Below are positions 36,805 through 45,876 of a DNA stretch of 64,000 bases, piece after piece. The notes beneath the pieces are model-generated. The model did not search any database, was not told the origin of the DNA, and worked only from the letters and a program-made list of their open reading frames with translations. Within the stretch, counting starts at the first letter, position 1. Each line of letters starts with the position of its first letter. The position numbers and the translations under genes are program-made. Origin of the DNA: Paracidovorax cattleyae (GTDB lineage: Bacteria > Pseudomonadota > Gammaproteobacteria > Burkholderiales > Burkholderiaceae_C); the NCBI RefSeq assembly GCF_900104515.1, contig NZ_FNJL01000011.1, positions 105,737 through 169,736 of the forward strand. The letters are read 5' to 3'.

Positions 36805-37443
36805 TCAGCGGGCGCCAGACTGGCGCAGTGTGATGACCCGGTACTGGCCACGGTCTCCATAACGCGGCCCCTTCTTCTCGAAATCAGCGCAGAGCCGGTC
36901 TTCGCCGCAAGGCACCAGATCGGCCCGAGCAACGCGATCCATGTAGGCGATCTCTGCCCGGCGCTGTTCTGCCTCGGCCAGGGTCGCCCTCGCGCTGTGC
37001 ATCGCGTATCCCAGACCACATAGCCCCATGATGGTCGCGACCAGAACGGCAATGGCCCCCATCCACATACGACGCATTGCCTTGGATTCCAGGGATTGCT
37101 GCGCTTGCGCGTAGCGCTGGGTGGCTTGCTGCAGCGTCTGGTTCGCGGCGGTCAGCGTGCGATCGAAGCGATCGGCCGCCGGCTCCAGCGCCACCGCAAG
37201 TGCTTGTTGCGTCAATTGCGTCAGCCGCGGTAGTGCGTTCTCTACCACGCGATTGACGCTCCGATCCGCATTGTCCACTGCGCCGTTGAGCGCCTGCAGT
37301 TGCCGGGAAATCTGGTCCTGCAGGCTTTGTTCCCGCCTCTGCATGGTTGCAATCAGCGCGGCCATGGCCTGGATCGTTTCCTGCAGCGCTTCGCTGGGGG
37401 TGTCGCTTGCCGGTCGCGCGTGCGTACTTGGCATATCCATCAT
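36805..37443 (-). CDS. Coiled-coil membrane protein of unknown function
   Basis: 212 residues from the ATG at 37443, preferred over the GTG at 37467 because AGAGGGAC lies just upstream. Residues 20-125 are a Gln/Ala-rich coiled coil, followed by one membrane segment (MWMGAIAVLVATIMGLCGLGYAM, about 125-150) and a C-terminal 60-residue domain with two cysteines (PCGEDRLC). The layout recalls accessory membrane proteins of relaxosomes and phage-like modules, but I cannot name it. It lies 41 bases after the large nuclease gene on the same strand and is probably cotranscribed. Confidence 0.65.
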   Translation of the reverse strand: MMDMPSTHARPASDTPSEALQETIQAMAALIATMQRREQSLQDQISRQLQALNGAVDNADRSVNRVVENALPRLTQLTQQALAVALEPAADRFDRTLTAANQTLQQATQRYAQAQQSLESKAMRRMWMGAIAVLVATIMGLCGLGYAMHSARATLAEAEQRRAEIAYMDRVARADLVPCGEDRLCADFEKKGPRYGDRGQYRVITLRQSGAR

Positions 37444-37484
37444 GTCCCTCTTGAGAATTTCCCTCACCGCAGGATCGGCAGCGA

Positions 37485-40400
37485 CTACCCGCCGCCTCCA
37501 CCGCCGCCGCCACTGCCTCCACCTCCGCCGCCCCCTCCATCGCCACCCCCGCCACCTGCTGCTCCCGGCGCGCCGCCGCCGCCTTGCGCCATGGGGCCGC
37601 TCGCGAACTGAGGTAGGGTCATCACCATCACCGGGCCACGGCTGGTCTGCACCTCCGTTGGCGTATCCAATCCCAGCGACTGCATGGCGGTAGCCTGTTG
37701 TTTCGCTTCTTCCATCGCCTTGGCCTCCAGATGTTCGTGCCCCTGTCGCAACAGGGCATGGGTGAGGGGGCTGTTGGAGATCCGATCCAAAGCCTGCTCG
37801 ATCGCGGCGTCGTTCTTGGAATAGATGGCATGCAGCAGGTCATCGACGTCGCTGTCGCCTGAGACTTCCTTGCGCTGGGGCAGCGGTGCGTCGCCCGGCT
37901 CGCCGGGCCTTCGCGCAGCCGCAGGAGCGGCATCGTGCTGCGCCATGGCCGCCTGCCGCTCGAACGCGGCCTGCTCGGATGACGCACGCGCACCCTGCGG
38001 ATGGCGGACATCGAGGTCTGCCAGGGGATGATCGTCCCCACGCCCCCGTCGCTCGTGCCGCTCCTGTTCCAGGCGTTCTTCGTGTGCGAGGTCTTTTTCC
38101 AGCTGTATCCGGAGTGCGCGCATCGTTTGCAGCGTCTCCTCCCAAGTTTCGGCTCTCTCCGGCGCGGGAGCGGTGTGGGCATCCTGCCCATCCGCTGGCG
38201 CATCGCGGTGCTGCTCGCGGGGCGTTGCGTCCTCTTCGATTCCGCGGTCGCCTTGGTCAGTGCCGCGCGTTCCGGAAGAGGACGCAAGCGCCAGCCCATG
38301 TTCCGCCACTGGCAGAGGCGCAGAGGGCGTCGCTGCGCGCTGGCCCTCCATGCGCTCCGCGGTGGGCGGCTCGTCCACCGTCGCGTCTGCGACTTGGGCG
38401 TGGCGCGCTTGTACTGGCGCGTCGAGGGACGCTTCGCGCCGTCGCAGTGGCGCATCCTCGTGCATGAAAGACGCTGGCGTGCTCGGCAGATGTTGAGCGG
38501 GCGGCGCTTGCGCATTGGTGGGTTGCGAGATCGATGCGTGCGCGTTTGCCGGCGCTGGTTCCGCCGGATGATGCGCATCTTGTGCCTGGCCTTCCTGTGC
38601 CTGGTGTTCGTGCATCGTCTGCTGAAATGCCTCGGCCCCTTGAGGATGCCGAGACGGCGCCAGTGGCTCGGCGGCCTCCTGGACGTAGCGGTCCTGGCCG
38701 CCAGGTAACGCCTGGGTGCGCTGCGGGACTTCCTGGGCTTGGCGCTGTTCCCGCTCCGGCTTCACGACGCTCTCGGCCAGGGCCGTTTCTCGCCCGTGCG
38801 GCAGCGGCGGCGCTTCTCGCGCCTGCCGCTGCTCACGCGCTGGCACAGCGTCCTCGGCCTGGCGCCGTTCCTGCTCGCGCGGCAGGGCATTCTGGGTGGG
38901 ACGCTGTTCCTGTTCACGCTGCCGGTCGGTCTCGGCCTGTCGCTGCTCCCGTTCGCGCTGCTGCGCGTCTTGCGCCTCGCGCTGCTGCGTATCCTGTGCC
39001 CGGCGCTGTTCCTGTGCCCGCTGGTCTTGGACCTGGCGTTCCTGTTGCTCGCGCTGCTGCAGCTCCTGGCTCTGATGATCGAGCGTGGCATGCGCCTCCA
39101 GCGCCTGTACCGCATGCACCTGCTCCTCGTGGGATGCCTGTGCCAGCGCGTGCTCGCGCGCCTGCGCGATCTGCTGTTCCCCGGTTTGGCGCTCCTGCTG
39201 TTCGCGCGCCTCGCGTTGCTGAGCGGTGCTGGCCGCCTGTGCCTGCGCCTGCATGTCCAGCGCATGCTGCGGGCTGGAAGATGGATTGGAGGACGCGCCG
39301 TCCGAGTCGGCTGACCCGTCTGGGGCGCGCGCAGTCGGCGCCAACCGCGACGTCGGCATGTCGGGGGACGGCTGGGCTGGCTGGTGTGCCCGTACCTCCT
39401 GCAGCGCCTGACGGATCTCCTCAATGCTGGTGACGGCTACGATGCGATCCACCCCGTCGGCGCCGCGCTGGAGATGCGCAATCGGGCTGTCGGCACCGAA
39501 CACCCCGCCGGGGCCGCGCTGCAGCTGCAGCGCGCCAGCGCGGGACAGGCCTTGCGCTTCGCGTGTGCGCTGGGTCGCCAGCTCGATCGCCTCGCGCCAC
39601 TCGGGCCTCAACTCAGTTCCGACGATACGGTAGCGATAGAGCGTCTCCTCACGTTGCAGGTCCTGTGGCGACGGACGTGACTGGGGAGACGCAGCAATGT
39701 CCTGGGCATGCTCGACCAGCGCGGGCTGCAGCAACGCGCGGGCGGTGTTCAGCTCCAATGCGTGATTGCTATCGGCCGGGACGCCGTTGTGGGTCCACTG
39801 ACCATCGGCATCACGGCGGTACTGTTTGCCATCGGAGGCGGTCAATGCATCCGGATTGGGCAATGCCGCCCGTACCGCCTCCGACATCGGCCAACCCTCT
39901 GCCGCCCAGCCACTGCGGTGGTGAGCCAGCTCGTAGCGCGCTGCTATGGCCGCAGGGCTGTTGGCGAGATTGCGCGCAACGACGGCCGCCGCCTCGGCCT
40001 CCAGTTCCGCCACGCGCGGTGCCAATGCCGTCTCCTCGGCGTAGATGCCGCGGTTGTTCTCCCCGGACACACCGATCTTGGCCAGGCGATGCCATTGGCC
40101 GTCGGTGGGGTCACGCTTCCAGGGTGCGGGGGAAAGGCTAGGACGGTCACTGTCGTTGGCCGGCAGGATGCAGGGATCATCCGGCTTCGGTGCGTCCTTC
40201 AGTGCCAGCGCCGCCGCGGCGTTGGTCGCGAGGTAGTTCAGCTCGCGCGCCTTGTCGTAGCTGGCGACGATGGACGTAGGGACGGGATCGCTGGCGCCAT
40301 CGTTGGTGCCATCGACCATGCCCTGGCGCGACCAGGCGTAGCCGTTGAAGGACCAATGCGTGCCGTCGCGGTCGGTCTGCTGGTAGATCTGGCGGTTGTC

Positions 40401-41492
40401 GTACAGATCAGCCAGCTTCTCGCCGGCCTTGGTCATGAAGTACGCATCGGCCGCGACCAGCACCATGGGGCCGGCGCCAGACGTGCCCAAGGCATAGGCG
40501 GCGGTGGTGCCGCCAGCCCAGCCGCCCAGGTTACGGCCCGCGAAGTGCGTCAATTCCGACTGGGCGGCAAGAGGATTGCTCTGGCTATACAGTTCGCCGG
40601 CACGGCGCGCAGTGATGACGGTGTCGGCGGCACTGGCGAGCAGGCCTGCGCCGCGCAGCAGTTGGCTGGCAGAGTGTTCGCCGGCCAGAAACTCGGTGGT
40701 GGCGAAGCCGCGTTGGGACAATGGCTTGTAGGTTGACAGTGCGCTACCTGCGCGGCCCATGACCGGGAGCTCGTCACCTACGACTTGTGCGACCAGCGAG
40801 ATGCTCGGTTCATTCAGCCGAAGGCGTCCGGATTGCTGGGCTTGCTCGATGGCCATGCGGAACTCTGCACGCCCGGCGGCCTCTCGCACGGCCTCGTCCT
40901 TCAGACTCGAAGCTGCCACCAAGTTCGCAGACGTGCGTTGCTTGGCCTCGACCACCGCGACGATACGCTGCTCGGAGTGCGTGATCGCGGCCCATTCAGA
41001 CTCCACGGCACCCATCGCGCGAAGTGTCTTCAGCTGTTGCGGATGCTCGGCACGGTACCGATCGAGATCGGAGAACATCCTGCGGTTTTGCGCGTTGGCC
41101 TCGTCATTGGTCAACCTGTCCGGCGTCGTGGCGTACACGTCACCATTGACCAAGGCTACCTTGAGCGTGTCCTGCATCTCTGCGATTTTGGCCGACACTC
41201 TCTTGAGGGCGACAGCATCATCATCCAACGCGGCCACACCATCGGCGCTATCCATGATGCGGTTCAGTTCTTGCTGGATCCCCTTGGTGTACGAGCTGCG
41301 AGTACGTCCTCGGTGCGGGGAGGTTTCAAGCTCCTCTGCCAGCTTGCCATCCATCGGCAAATACAGGCGGTTCGCGGAAGCGTGCTCGTCGATCAGCCCA
41401 TGTTCGACCAGCTTGCGGATCAACGGGTGATTACGAAAAAAGCTCTGCTCGATGACATGGTGACTTTGCAGGATGGGATCGTTGTCCGCCAT
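37485..41492 (-). CDS. Giant putative effector with N-terminal AHH-like nuclease motif
   Basis: 1335 residues. Residues 9-68 carry SHHVIEQS (His11, His12), Asn41 in ANRLYLP, His60 in SPHRGRT and Tyr68, the pattern of AHH-type nucleases of the HNH/Endo VII group. Residues of about 300-370 are Gly/Ala-rich and hydrophobic (GGWAGG, VLVAADAYF), possibly membrane-interacting. About 745-1000 is a Gln/Glu/Arg-rich low-complexity stalk, and the C-terminus ends in a poly-Gly tail. An Imm11/DUF1629-like gene lies 36 bases upstream. Toxin domain first and immunity gene upstream is the layout of type IV secretion killing effectors. I could not see the usual C-terminal XVIPCD motif, so the route is unproven. 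Confidence 0.75.
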   Translation of the reverse strand: MADNDPILQSHHVIEQSFFRNHPLIRKLVEHGLIDEHASANRLYLPMDGKLAEELETSPHRGRTRSSYTKGIQQELNRIMDSADGVAALDDDAVALKRVSAKIAEMQDTLKVALVNGDVYATTPDRLTNDEANAQNRRMFSDLDRYRAEHPQQLKTLRAMGAVESEWAAITHSEQRIVAVVEAKQRTSANLVAASSLKDEAVREAAGRAEFRMAIEQAQQSGRLRLNEPSISLVAQVVGDELPVMGRAGSALSTYKPLSQRGFATTEFLAGEHSASQLLRGAGLLASAADTVITARRAGELYSQSNPLAAQSELTHFAGRNLGGWAGGTTAAYALGTSGAGPMVLVAADAYFMTKAGEKLADLYDNRQIYQQTDRDGTHWSFNGYAWSRQGMVDGTNDGASDPVPTSIVASYDKARELNYLATNAAAALALKDAPKPDDPCILPANDSDRPSLSPAPWKRDPTDGQWHRLAKIGVSGENNRGIYAEETALAPRVAELEAEAAAVVARNLANSPAAIAARYELAHHRSGWAAEGWPMSEAVRAALPNPDALTASDGKQYRRDADGQWTHNGVPADSNHALELNTARALLQPALVEHAQDIAASPQSRPSPQDLQREETLYRYRIVGTELRPEWREAIELATQRTREAQGLSRAGALQLQRGPGGVFGADSPIAHLQRGADGVDRIVAVTSIEEIRQALQEVRAHQPAQPSPDMPTSRLAPTARAPDGSADSDGASSNPSSSPQHALDMQAQAQAASTAQQREAREQQERQTGEQQIAQAREHALAQASHEEQVHAVQALEAHATLDHQSQELQQREQQERQVQDQRAQEQRRAQDTQQREAQDAQQREREQRQAETDRQREQEQRPTQNALPREQERRQAEDAVPAREQRQAREAPPLPHGRETALAESVVKPEREQRQAQEVPQRTQALPGGQDRYVQEAAEPLAPSRHPQGAEAFQQTMHEHQAQEGQAQDAHHPAEPAPANAHASISQPTNAQAPPAQHLPSTPASFMHEDAPLRRREASLDAPVQARHAQVADATVDEPPTAERMEGQRAATPSAPLPVAEHGLALASSSGTRGTDQGDRGIEEDATPREQHRDAPADGQDAHTAPAPERAETWEETLQTMRALRIQLEKDLAHEERLEQERHERRGRGDDHPLADLDVRHPQGARASSEQAAFERQAAMAQHDAAPAAARRPGEPGDAPLPQRKEVSGDSDVDDLLHAIYSKNDAAIEQALDRISNSPLTHALLRQGHEHLEAKAMEEAKQQATAMQSLGLDTPTEVQTSRGPVMVMTLPQFASGPMAQGGGGAPGAAGGGGGDGGGGGGGGSGGGGGGGG

Positions 41493-41528
41493 GCGCCTCG
41501 ACTCCGGAGGTCCGAGATTCCCTATGGA

Positions 41529-42164
41529 TCAATAGTCCGCAGCATCTTCAAGCCAAACGCCACGGGAGTTCGGGGGCTTGCCGAAGCCACCCGCGATCAG
41601 GGCGTCGCGCAACATGCGATCGCAAACGACCAGTTGACTGTTGTACGGAGTTCGGAAGATGTGCGCTGATCCGACCACATCTTTGATGAATGCAAGACTG
41701 GCGCCGCCGGCGAGGCTGTAATACTTCCCGGCCGCGTAGCCCTCGGTGAGGATCTTGACGGTGGATGCGGCCTCATCGAGCGCATCCAGTGTCCGCACCA
41801 CATCGCACAAGAAATAGTCCGGACCTTGCGATCCATCTTCCAGGGTGTACTCGCAGGGCTGGAAAGCAAATCCGCCGGCATCCACGGATTCGAATACCTG
41901 CTTCAATGGCGCAGAGACCAGCCAATAGCCGCTGAATCCACCCTCCAGGTCCCTCGGCATCAGGCCTTTACTACTGTCGTAGCGCAGCCGCGGGATTTCG
42001 CTCAGGGGCGGAAAGCCACCGTGTACCGGCCGAATCATTCCCCGGCCGGGAGGGCGAAGCGCCTTTTCGTTATCGAACTCGACACCGTGGCCCGGGCCGC
42101 CGCCGCGCAGGTCCGGCCCCAGGATGTAGAACTCGCCCTTCTGTGGCGCACGTGAAGTTGTCAT
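41529..42164 (-). CDS. Imm11/DUF1629-like immunity protein
   Basis: 211 residues from the ATG at 42164; a longer frame to 42344 has no better start. The C-terminus (YNSQLVVCDRMLRDALIAGGF, then GVWLEDAADY) and the overall two-part layout match Imm11/DUF1629 proteins, which often sit beside polymorphic nuclease toxins. No signal peptide, so cytoplasmic, where a nuclease would have to be blocked. It lies 36 bases upstream of the giant nuclease-motif gene on the same strand. Inferred role: protects the producer against that toxin. Confidence 0.72.
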   Translation of the reverse strand: MTTSRAPQKGEFYILGPDLRGGGPGHGVEFDNEKALRPPGRGMIRPVHGGFPPLSEIPRLRYDSSKGLMPRDLEGGFSGYWLVSAPLKQVFESVDAGGFAFQPCEYTLEDGSQGPDYFLCDVVRTLDALDEAASTVKILTEGYAAGKYYSLAGGASLAFIKDVVGSAHIFRTPYNSQLVVCDRMLRDALIAGGFGKPPNSRGVWLEDAADY

Positions 42165-42460
42165 ATAGGCGTCAGCAGATCCATGAAAGATTGGCAAAAC
42201 GGTCACGCTATGCGGCGTTAATCGGCTGCCTTTCGTCGAGGAGCATAGGATGCCAGTGGAGGTTGCCGCATGCAGTAGGGAAAGTCTGACAGACTTGCCC
42301 CATAGGTGTACCGAAGAACCTATGACCTTTACCTGGAACAACACTGGCGATAACGTGAACGCCGCACCCTTGGACTGGCGGGGCGGATGCGCCGGCCGCC
42401 CATATCACCGCTTTCTTTGTGAAGCATCAGGGAGTTCCGTCGAATCGCTTGCATGGACAT
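42165..42460. other. Promoter region of the effector/immunity pair; no gene seen
   Basis: About 300 bases between the immunity gene and the trb terminator. It contains a perfect palindrome AAGTCT-GAC-AGACTT (42292-42306) and a second inverted repeat ATAGGT/ACCTAT near 42312-42332. Either could be an operator. The short open frames here have no ribosome site and no protein-like composition. Confidence 0.45.
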
Positions 42461-42489
42461 AAAACAGAAGCCGCCCAACGGGCGGCTTC
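42461..42489 (-). terminator. Terminator of the trb operon
   Basis: GAAGCCGCCC-AAC-GGGCGGCTTC is a perfect 10-base stem. On the minus strand it is followed by TGTTTTAT, giving a rho-independent terminator just after the DUF2274 gene. Confidence 0.85.
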
Positions 42490-42516
42490 CTTGTTCCGCT
42501 AACGCCGCGAGCCAGG

Positions 42517-42816
42517 TCATCCCTTCCGCCGGAAACCTCGATCCCCCGCGATGAACGCCTCCAGCATATGTGGAATCAGTGCGGCCGCATCGACCGTCTC
42601 GCCGTAGGTCTGCCCATGCAGCGCGGCGTAGCGGTCAAGGTCGGCTTTCAGGCTGGCTGGACACGCGAAGGTGATCTTGGTGCTGTCGGTCCTGGGCAGC
42701 GGGCCCAACCGCAGCTTGCGGCGGTTCTGCAGCGCACGCGCGGCAGTGCTGCCACAACCGCGCACTTCGCTCTTCCCGCTGTCGTTGGCCGGAGTGCTGT
42801 CGTTGCCTTGGGTCAT
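42517..42816 (-). CDS. DUF2274 protein downstream of trbI
   Basis: 99 residues. The core LRLGPLPRTDSTKITFACPASLKADLDRYAALHGQTYGE matches DUF2274, a small protein that regularly follows trbI in Tn4371/RP4-like conjugation modules and resembles a ribbon-helix-helix DNA-binding protein. The start overlaps the trbI stop by ATGA. It is the last gene of the trb operon, followed by the terminator. Confidence 0.85.
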   Translation of the reverse strand: MTQGNDSTPANDSGKSEVRGCGSTAARALQNRRKLRLGPLPRTDSTKITFACPASLKADLDRYAALHGQTYGETVDAAALIPHMLEAFIAGDRGFRRKG

Positions 42817-44141
42817 TGCAATGCTCCCTGTGGTTTGCCATTGGCGAAGAAGATCGGCTGGTACGGCCGCAGCACCAGGTCCCGGTTGACGATGATGCGT
42901 ACCGGCAGCCCTGGCCGGGCCGTCAAGGTGGATTGCACGTTGAGGTTCCGGCGGGTCAGTTCCTGCCCGACCTGGTTGACGCTGTCCTGCAGCCCGTCCC
43001 TGCCGGCGATGACGATGCGGTTGCCGTCCTGGCGGTTCTCCGGCGCGGCCAGTTCGGCTCCCACTCCCAGCAGCGTGGTGAGCGCTGCGCCGGCGAGCAG
43101 ACGGTCCCAGTGCCGCTCCACGCCATCCTCCAGACCCGCGTAGCCGGCCGGATCGGTGCCCACGAGGTTGTCGAGCGTGAGCGAGGACGTGTCGGGCAGG
43201 ATGATCCTATGCCAGACGACCTGCAGGCGGCTCTGCCCGTAGCTGACCTGGCTGTTGTAGCGGCCGAAGATGCGTGAGCCTTGCGGGATGAGCAGGTGCC
43301 GGCCCGTGGCAGTGTCGTACACGGGCTCGGTGACGGTGCCGATGACGTCGCCCGGCAGGTCCGAGCGGATGCCGGTGACCAGGGCCGCGGGGATCACTGA
43401 TCCGGCCATGACCTGGTAAGGCGACTCAGGCATCTGCAGTTTTCCGGAATTGTGGGTATCCGGCGTTCCGGATTTCAGGAAAGCCTCTTTCTGGTCCTGC
43501 CGGTTCTGCACGGTGGCTGGATCGGCATGCTGCGGCGCGGTCGAAGCCGGCCCTGCGGCGAGCGGATCGAAGGCCGCGAGCGCGGATGCCGGCGGCGCCG
43601 AAGCGCCCATGGCAGGGGGCGCCGCGGGGGCCGCGGCCGTCCCCGGACGGTTGTTGCCGGTGCGGAAGAACACCGACGATCCCGCGGCAGCTTCGGCTTC
43701 CTTGCGCAGCTCGTCGCGCTCGGCCGCCGCGGCATCCTGGCCCGGCGGCGCGTAGGTGGCCACGGCCGGCTGCTGCTGTGCCTTGAGGATGGCCGGCCCC
43801 AGGTCGCCGGGCAGCGGCGGCCCCAACTCCGGCACCTTGGGAGCAGCCGGCGGCAGTTGCGAGTAGTCCTTCGGGAGCGCGTCCAGCCCTTCCGATTTCG
43901 CGATGCGATCGACGTTGTAGAGCTCGCGCTGTTCGCTAGCAGCGCGCCGCTGCGGCTGCAGCGACCACATCAGCGCGCCGAGCACGGCGGCCGAGAGGCC
44001 GCCGATCAGGACCGCGAGCGTGCGGCGATTGAGCCGGGTCACGGCACGCGGCTGGGCGCGCAGCGCGACAGTCTCGGGTGCCACCTTGGCGGGTTGCGCC
44101 GCTGCGGCACCCACGGGCATGTCGTCTTGTGCCATGGTCAT
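42813..44141 (-). CDS. trbI: Conjugal transfer protein TrbI (VirB10 homologue)
   Basis: 442 residues. One inner-membrane segment (residues 41-59), a Pro/Ala-rich periplasmic linker (about 70-230) and a C-terminal VirB10 domain with SVIPAALVTGIRSDLPGDVIG and the antenna-like region (LLIPQGSRIFGRYNSQV). It forms the energy-sensing core of the type IV secretion channel. Starts 4 bases within trbG and overlaps DUF2274. The protein looks complete. Confidence 0.93.
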   Translation of the reverse strand: MTMAQDDMPVGAAAAQPAKVAPETVALRAQPRAVTRLNRRTLAVLIGGLSAAVLGALMWSLQPQRRAASEQRELYNVDRIAKSEGLDALPKDYSQLPPAAPKVPELGPPLPGDLGPAILKAQQQPAVATYAPPGQDAAAAERDELRKEAEAAAGSSVFFRTGNNRPGTAAAPAAPPAMGASAPPASALAAFDPLAAGPASTAPQHADPATVQNRQDQKEAFLKSGTPDTHNSGKLQMPESPYQVMAGSVIPAALVTGIRSDLPGDVIGTVTEPVYDTATGRHLLIPQGSRIFGRYNSQVSYGQSRLQVVWHRIILPDTSSLTLDNLVGTDPAGYAGLEDGVERHWDRLLAGAALTTLLGVGAELAAPENRQDGNRIVIAGRDGLQDSVNQVGQELTRRNLNVQSTLTARPGLPVRIIVNRDLVLRPYQPIFFANGKPQGALQ

Positions 44142-45166
44142 TCCCTCCGGGCACCATCCGTGCGTTCGATGCGCACCACTTCGCCCTCGCCCGCTTTGCC
44201 GTCAGCGCTCTTGCCGCCGCCAAGGCGCAGTTCGGCCGCGCCGAACAGGCGATCCACGACGTAGTACGGCGACCGGAAGCGGTAGTTCACCAACTGCGCA
44301 TCACCCTGGGCGCCGATGACGAACAGCGGCGGCAGTTCACCCTGGGCGATGCCGGGCGGGAACTGGATGTACACCTTCTGCCCGTCGTCGAAAGCACGCA
44401 GCGGCTTCCACGACGGGTTGCTGCCAGTGATCGCATAACGGAACCGGATCTGCTCCAACGAGAGGCCGGCATCTACCGGAGCAGCCGCTTGCGCGGCCTG
44501 GGCCTGGCGCTGCAGCGCCAGGATGCGGTCCTTGGGATAGTCCCAGGAAACGGAGGCCATCCATGCCTTCTCGGTGGAGGTCATCTCCAGCAGGTAGGTC
44601 CGGCGGCTGGTCTTGATGACGAGATTGGTGTGCAGGCCTGCGCGGATCGGCTTGACCAGGATGCTCACGCGCTGATCCGCGCCGCTGCCGCTGGTGGTGT
44701 CCCCCACGATCCAGCGCACGGTATCGCCCGCGGCCACGGTGACCAGCTCCTCTCCGGGCTGCAGCGCGATGTCGGTGACGCGCCCTGCTGCCGTGTAGAC
44801 CTGGTACAGGGCGCCATCGGTGTAGGGCCACACCTGAATCGCGTTGACGTAGCCTTCCCGCGTTGGCGCAACGCGCGCCTCGGCGTTGGCGCGGGAGACC
44901 CGCACCGCCTCGTCCGCCGGCTCCGGCGCGGGCTTGGGCTCGTCTGTGGCCGGCAACGGCTTCAACTGCGCGGGCATGGGCAGCACCTTCGTCACCTCCA
45001 CCACTTCGACAGGCTTCGGCGGCTCGGGCAGCGGCTGCGCCTGCACCGGCTCGTCGAGCGGGATACGCGGCGCGGGCCGGCCTTGCGATGCACAGCCGCC
45101 CAGAGCGACCACCAACGCGATCGCTGCAGCCAACGTGGAAGCGGAAATACGGAAACACGGATTCAT
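44138..45166 (-). CDS. trbG: Conjugal transfer lipoprotein TrbG (VirB9 homologue)
   Basis: 342 residues from the ATG at 45166, inside the trbF stop (ATGA). A signal peptide ends in a lipobox at Cys25 (VALGGC), followed by a Pro-rich linker and a VirB9/CagX-type domain with VWPYTDGALYQVYTA and the C-terminal VVDRLFGAAELRLGG segment. It is part of the outer-membrane core complex with TrbI. The overlap on both sides shows a tightly coupled trbF-G-I operon. Confidence 0.92.
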   Translation of the reverse strand: MNPCFRISASTLAAAIALVVALGGCASQGRPAPRIPLDEPVQAQPLPEPPKPVEVVEVTKVLPMPAQLKPLPATDEPKPAPEPADEAVRVSRANAEARVAPTREGYVNAIQVWPYTDGALYQVYTAAGRVTDIALQPGEELVTVAAGDTVRWIVGDTTSGSGADQRVSILVKPIRAGLHTNLVIKTSRRTYLLEMTSTEKAWMASVSWDYPKDRILALQRQAQAAQAAAPVDAGLSLEQIRFRYAITGSNPSWKPLRAFDDGQKVYIQFPPGIAQGELPPLFVIGAQGDAQLVNYRFRSPYYVVDRLFGAAELRLGGGKSADGKAGEGEVVRIERTDGARRE

Positions 45167-45864
45167 GGCTTGGCTCCTTCGGGGGCATCGAGTTCGCGGC
45201 TCCACGAAAGGCCGTTGACGTAGATACCCAGTGGGTTCTTCCGCAGCTTCTGCTCGGTCCGCGGAGGCTGCAGGACGATGGAGATGACGGCGGTCCAGCG
45301 TTCGGTGCCCGCCAGCGATCCGTTGGCGAAGCGCTGTTCAGTCCAGCGCACGTTGAAAGAGGAATCGCTAGCGCGGACCACGCTGGTGATCTGCACGGTC
45401 ACCGACTCCTTGCCGACACGCGCGAACGGGTCGTTGGAGCGGGCGAAGTCGTTGAGCACGCCGGCCCCCTTGTCCGTGGTGTAGTTGTAGGCATCGAGCC
45501 AGTTCTGCCGCACCACGACCGGATCGACGGACAGCGAGCGCACACGGGTGATGAACTGCGCGAGGTGGAAGGCGATCTGCGCGTCGGTGGGCTGGTACGG
45601 GGTGACCGCCTCACCCACGGCCCGCACGTGCTCCTTGTCCACTTCGACGACGTAGGGCGTAACGAGCGACTGCGTGGAATGCCAGATGCGGTCGCCGGCC
45701 AGCGCGAGCGCCAGTCCGAGGCAGCCAAAGGCCATCAGCCGCCAGTTCTTCGCCTGTACTCGGGCCGAGCCGATGCGCTCGTCCCAGGCCTGGGCCGCTG
45801 CCTGATAGGCAGTCGCGGGCTGCGGGGTGTCGCTATAGCGCACCCGTGGTCGTTTGAATCGCAT
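45163..45864 (-). CDS. trbF: Conjugal transfer protein TrbF (VirB8 homologue)
   Basis: 233 residues. A short cytoplasmic N-terminus with NPYLAA-like TAYQAAAQAWDERIG, one membrane segment (about 40-60) and a periplasmic VirB8 domain (DRIWHSTQSLVTPYVVEVDK ... GIYVNGLSWSREL). It acts as an inner-membrane assembly factor of the transfer apparatus. The trbL remnant is 12 bases upstream. The protein looks complete. Confidence 0.92.
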   Translation of the reverse strand: MRFKRPRVRYSDTPQPATAYQAAAQAWDERIGSARVQAKNWRLMAFGCLGLALALAGDRIWHSTQSLVTPYVVEVDKEHVRAVGEAVTPYQPTDAQIAFHLAQFITRVRSLSVDPVVVRQNWLDAYNYTTDKGAGVLNDFARSNDPFARVGKESVTVQITSVVRASDSSFNVRWTEQRFANGSLAGTERWTAVISIVLQPPRTEQKLRKNPLGIYVNGLSWSRELDAPEGAKP

Positions 45865-45876
45865 GGGAAAACCTCC

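Noticed and set aside
37485..38100. A classical XVIPCD secretion domain at the C-terminus of the giant protein
   Set aside because: I could not find its conserved motifs; the end is an acidic helix region followed by poly-Gly. Reported as unproven instead.
37628..39433. Several long plus- and minus-strand frames inside the giant effector gene (e.g. 38534-39433, 37628-38578)
   Set aside because: Alternate-frame shadows with extreme Arg/Pro/Ala or Leu composition and no ribosome sites.
38700..39500. Repeat-rich DNA that could look like a tandem repeat or CRISPR array
   Set aside because: It is coding sequence for a Gln/Glu/Arg low-complexity region. There are no uniform repeats with unique spacers.
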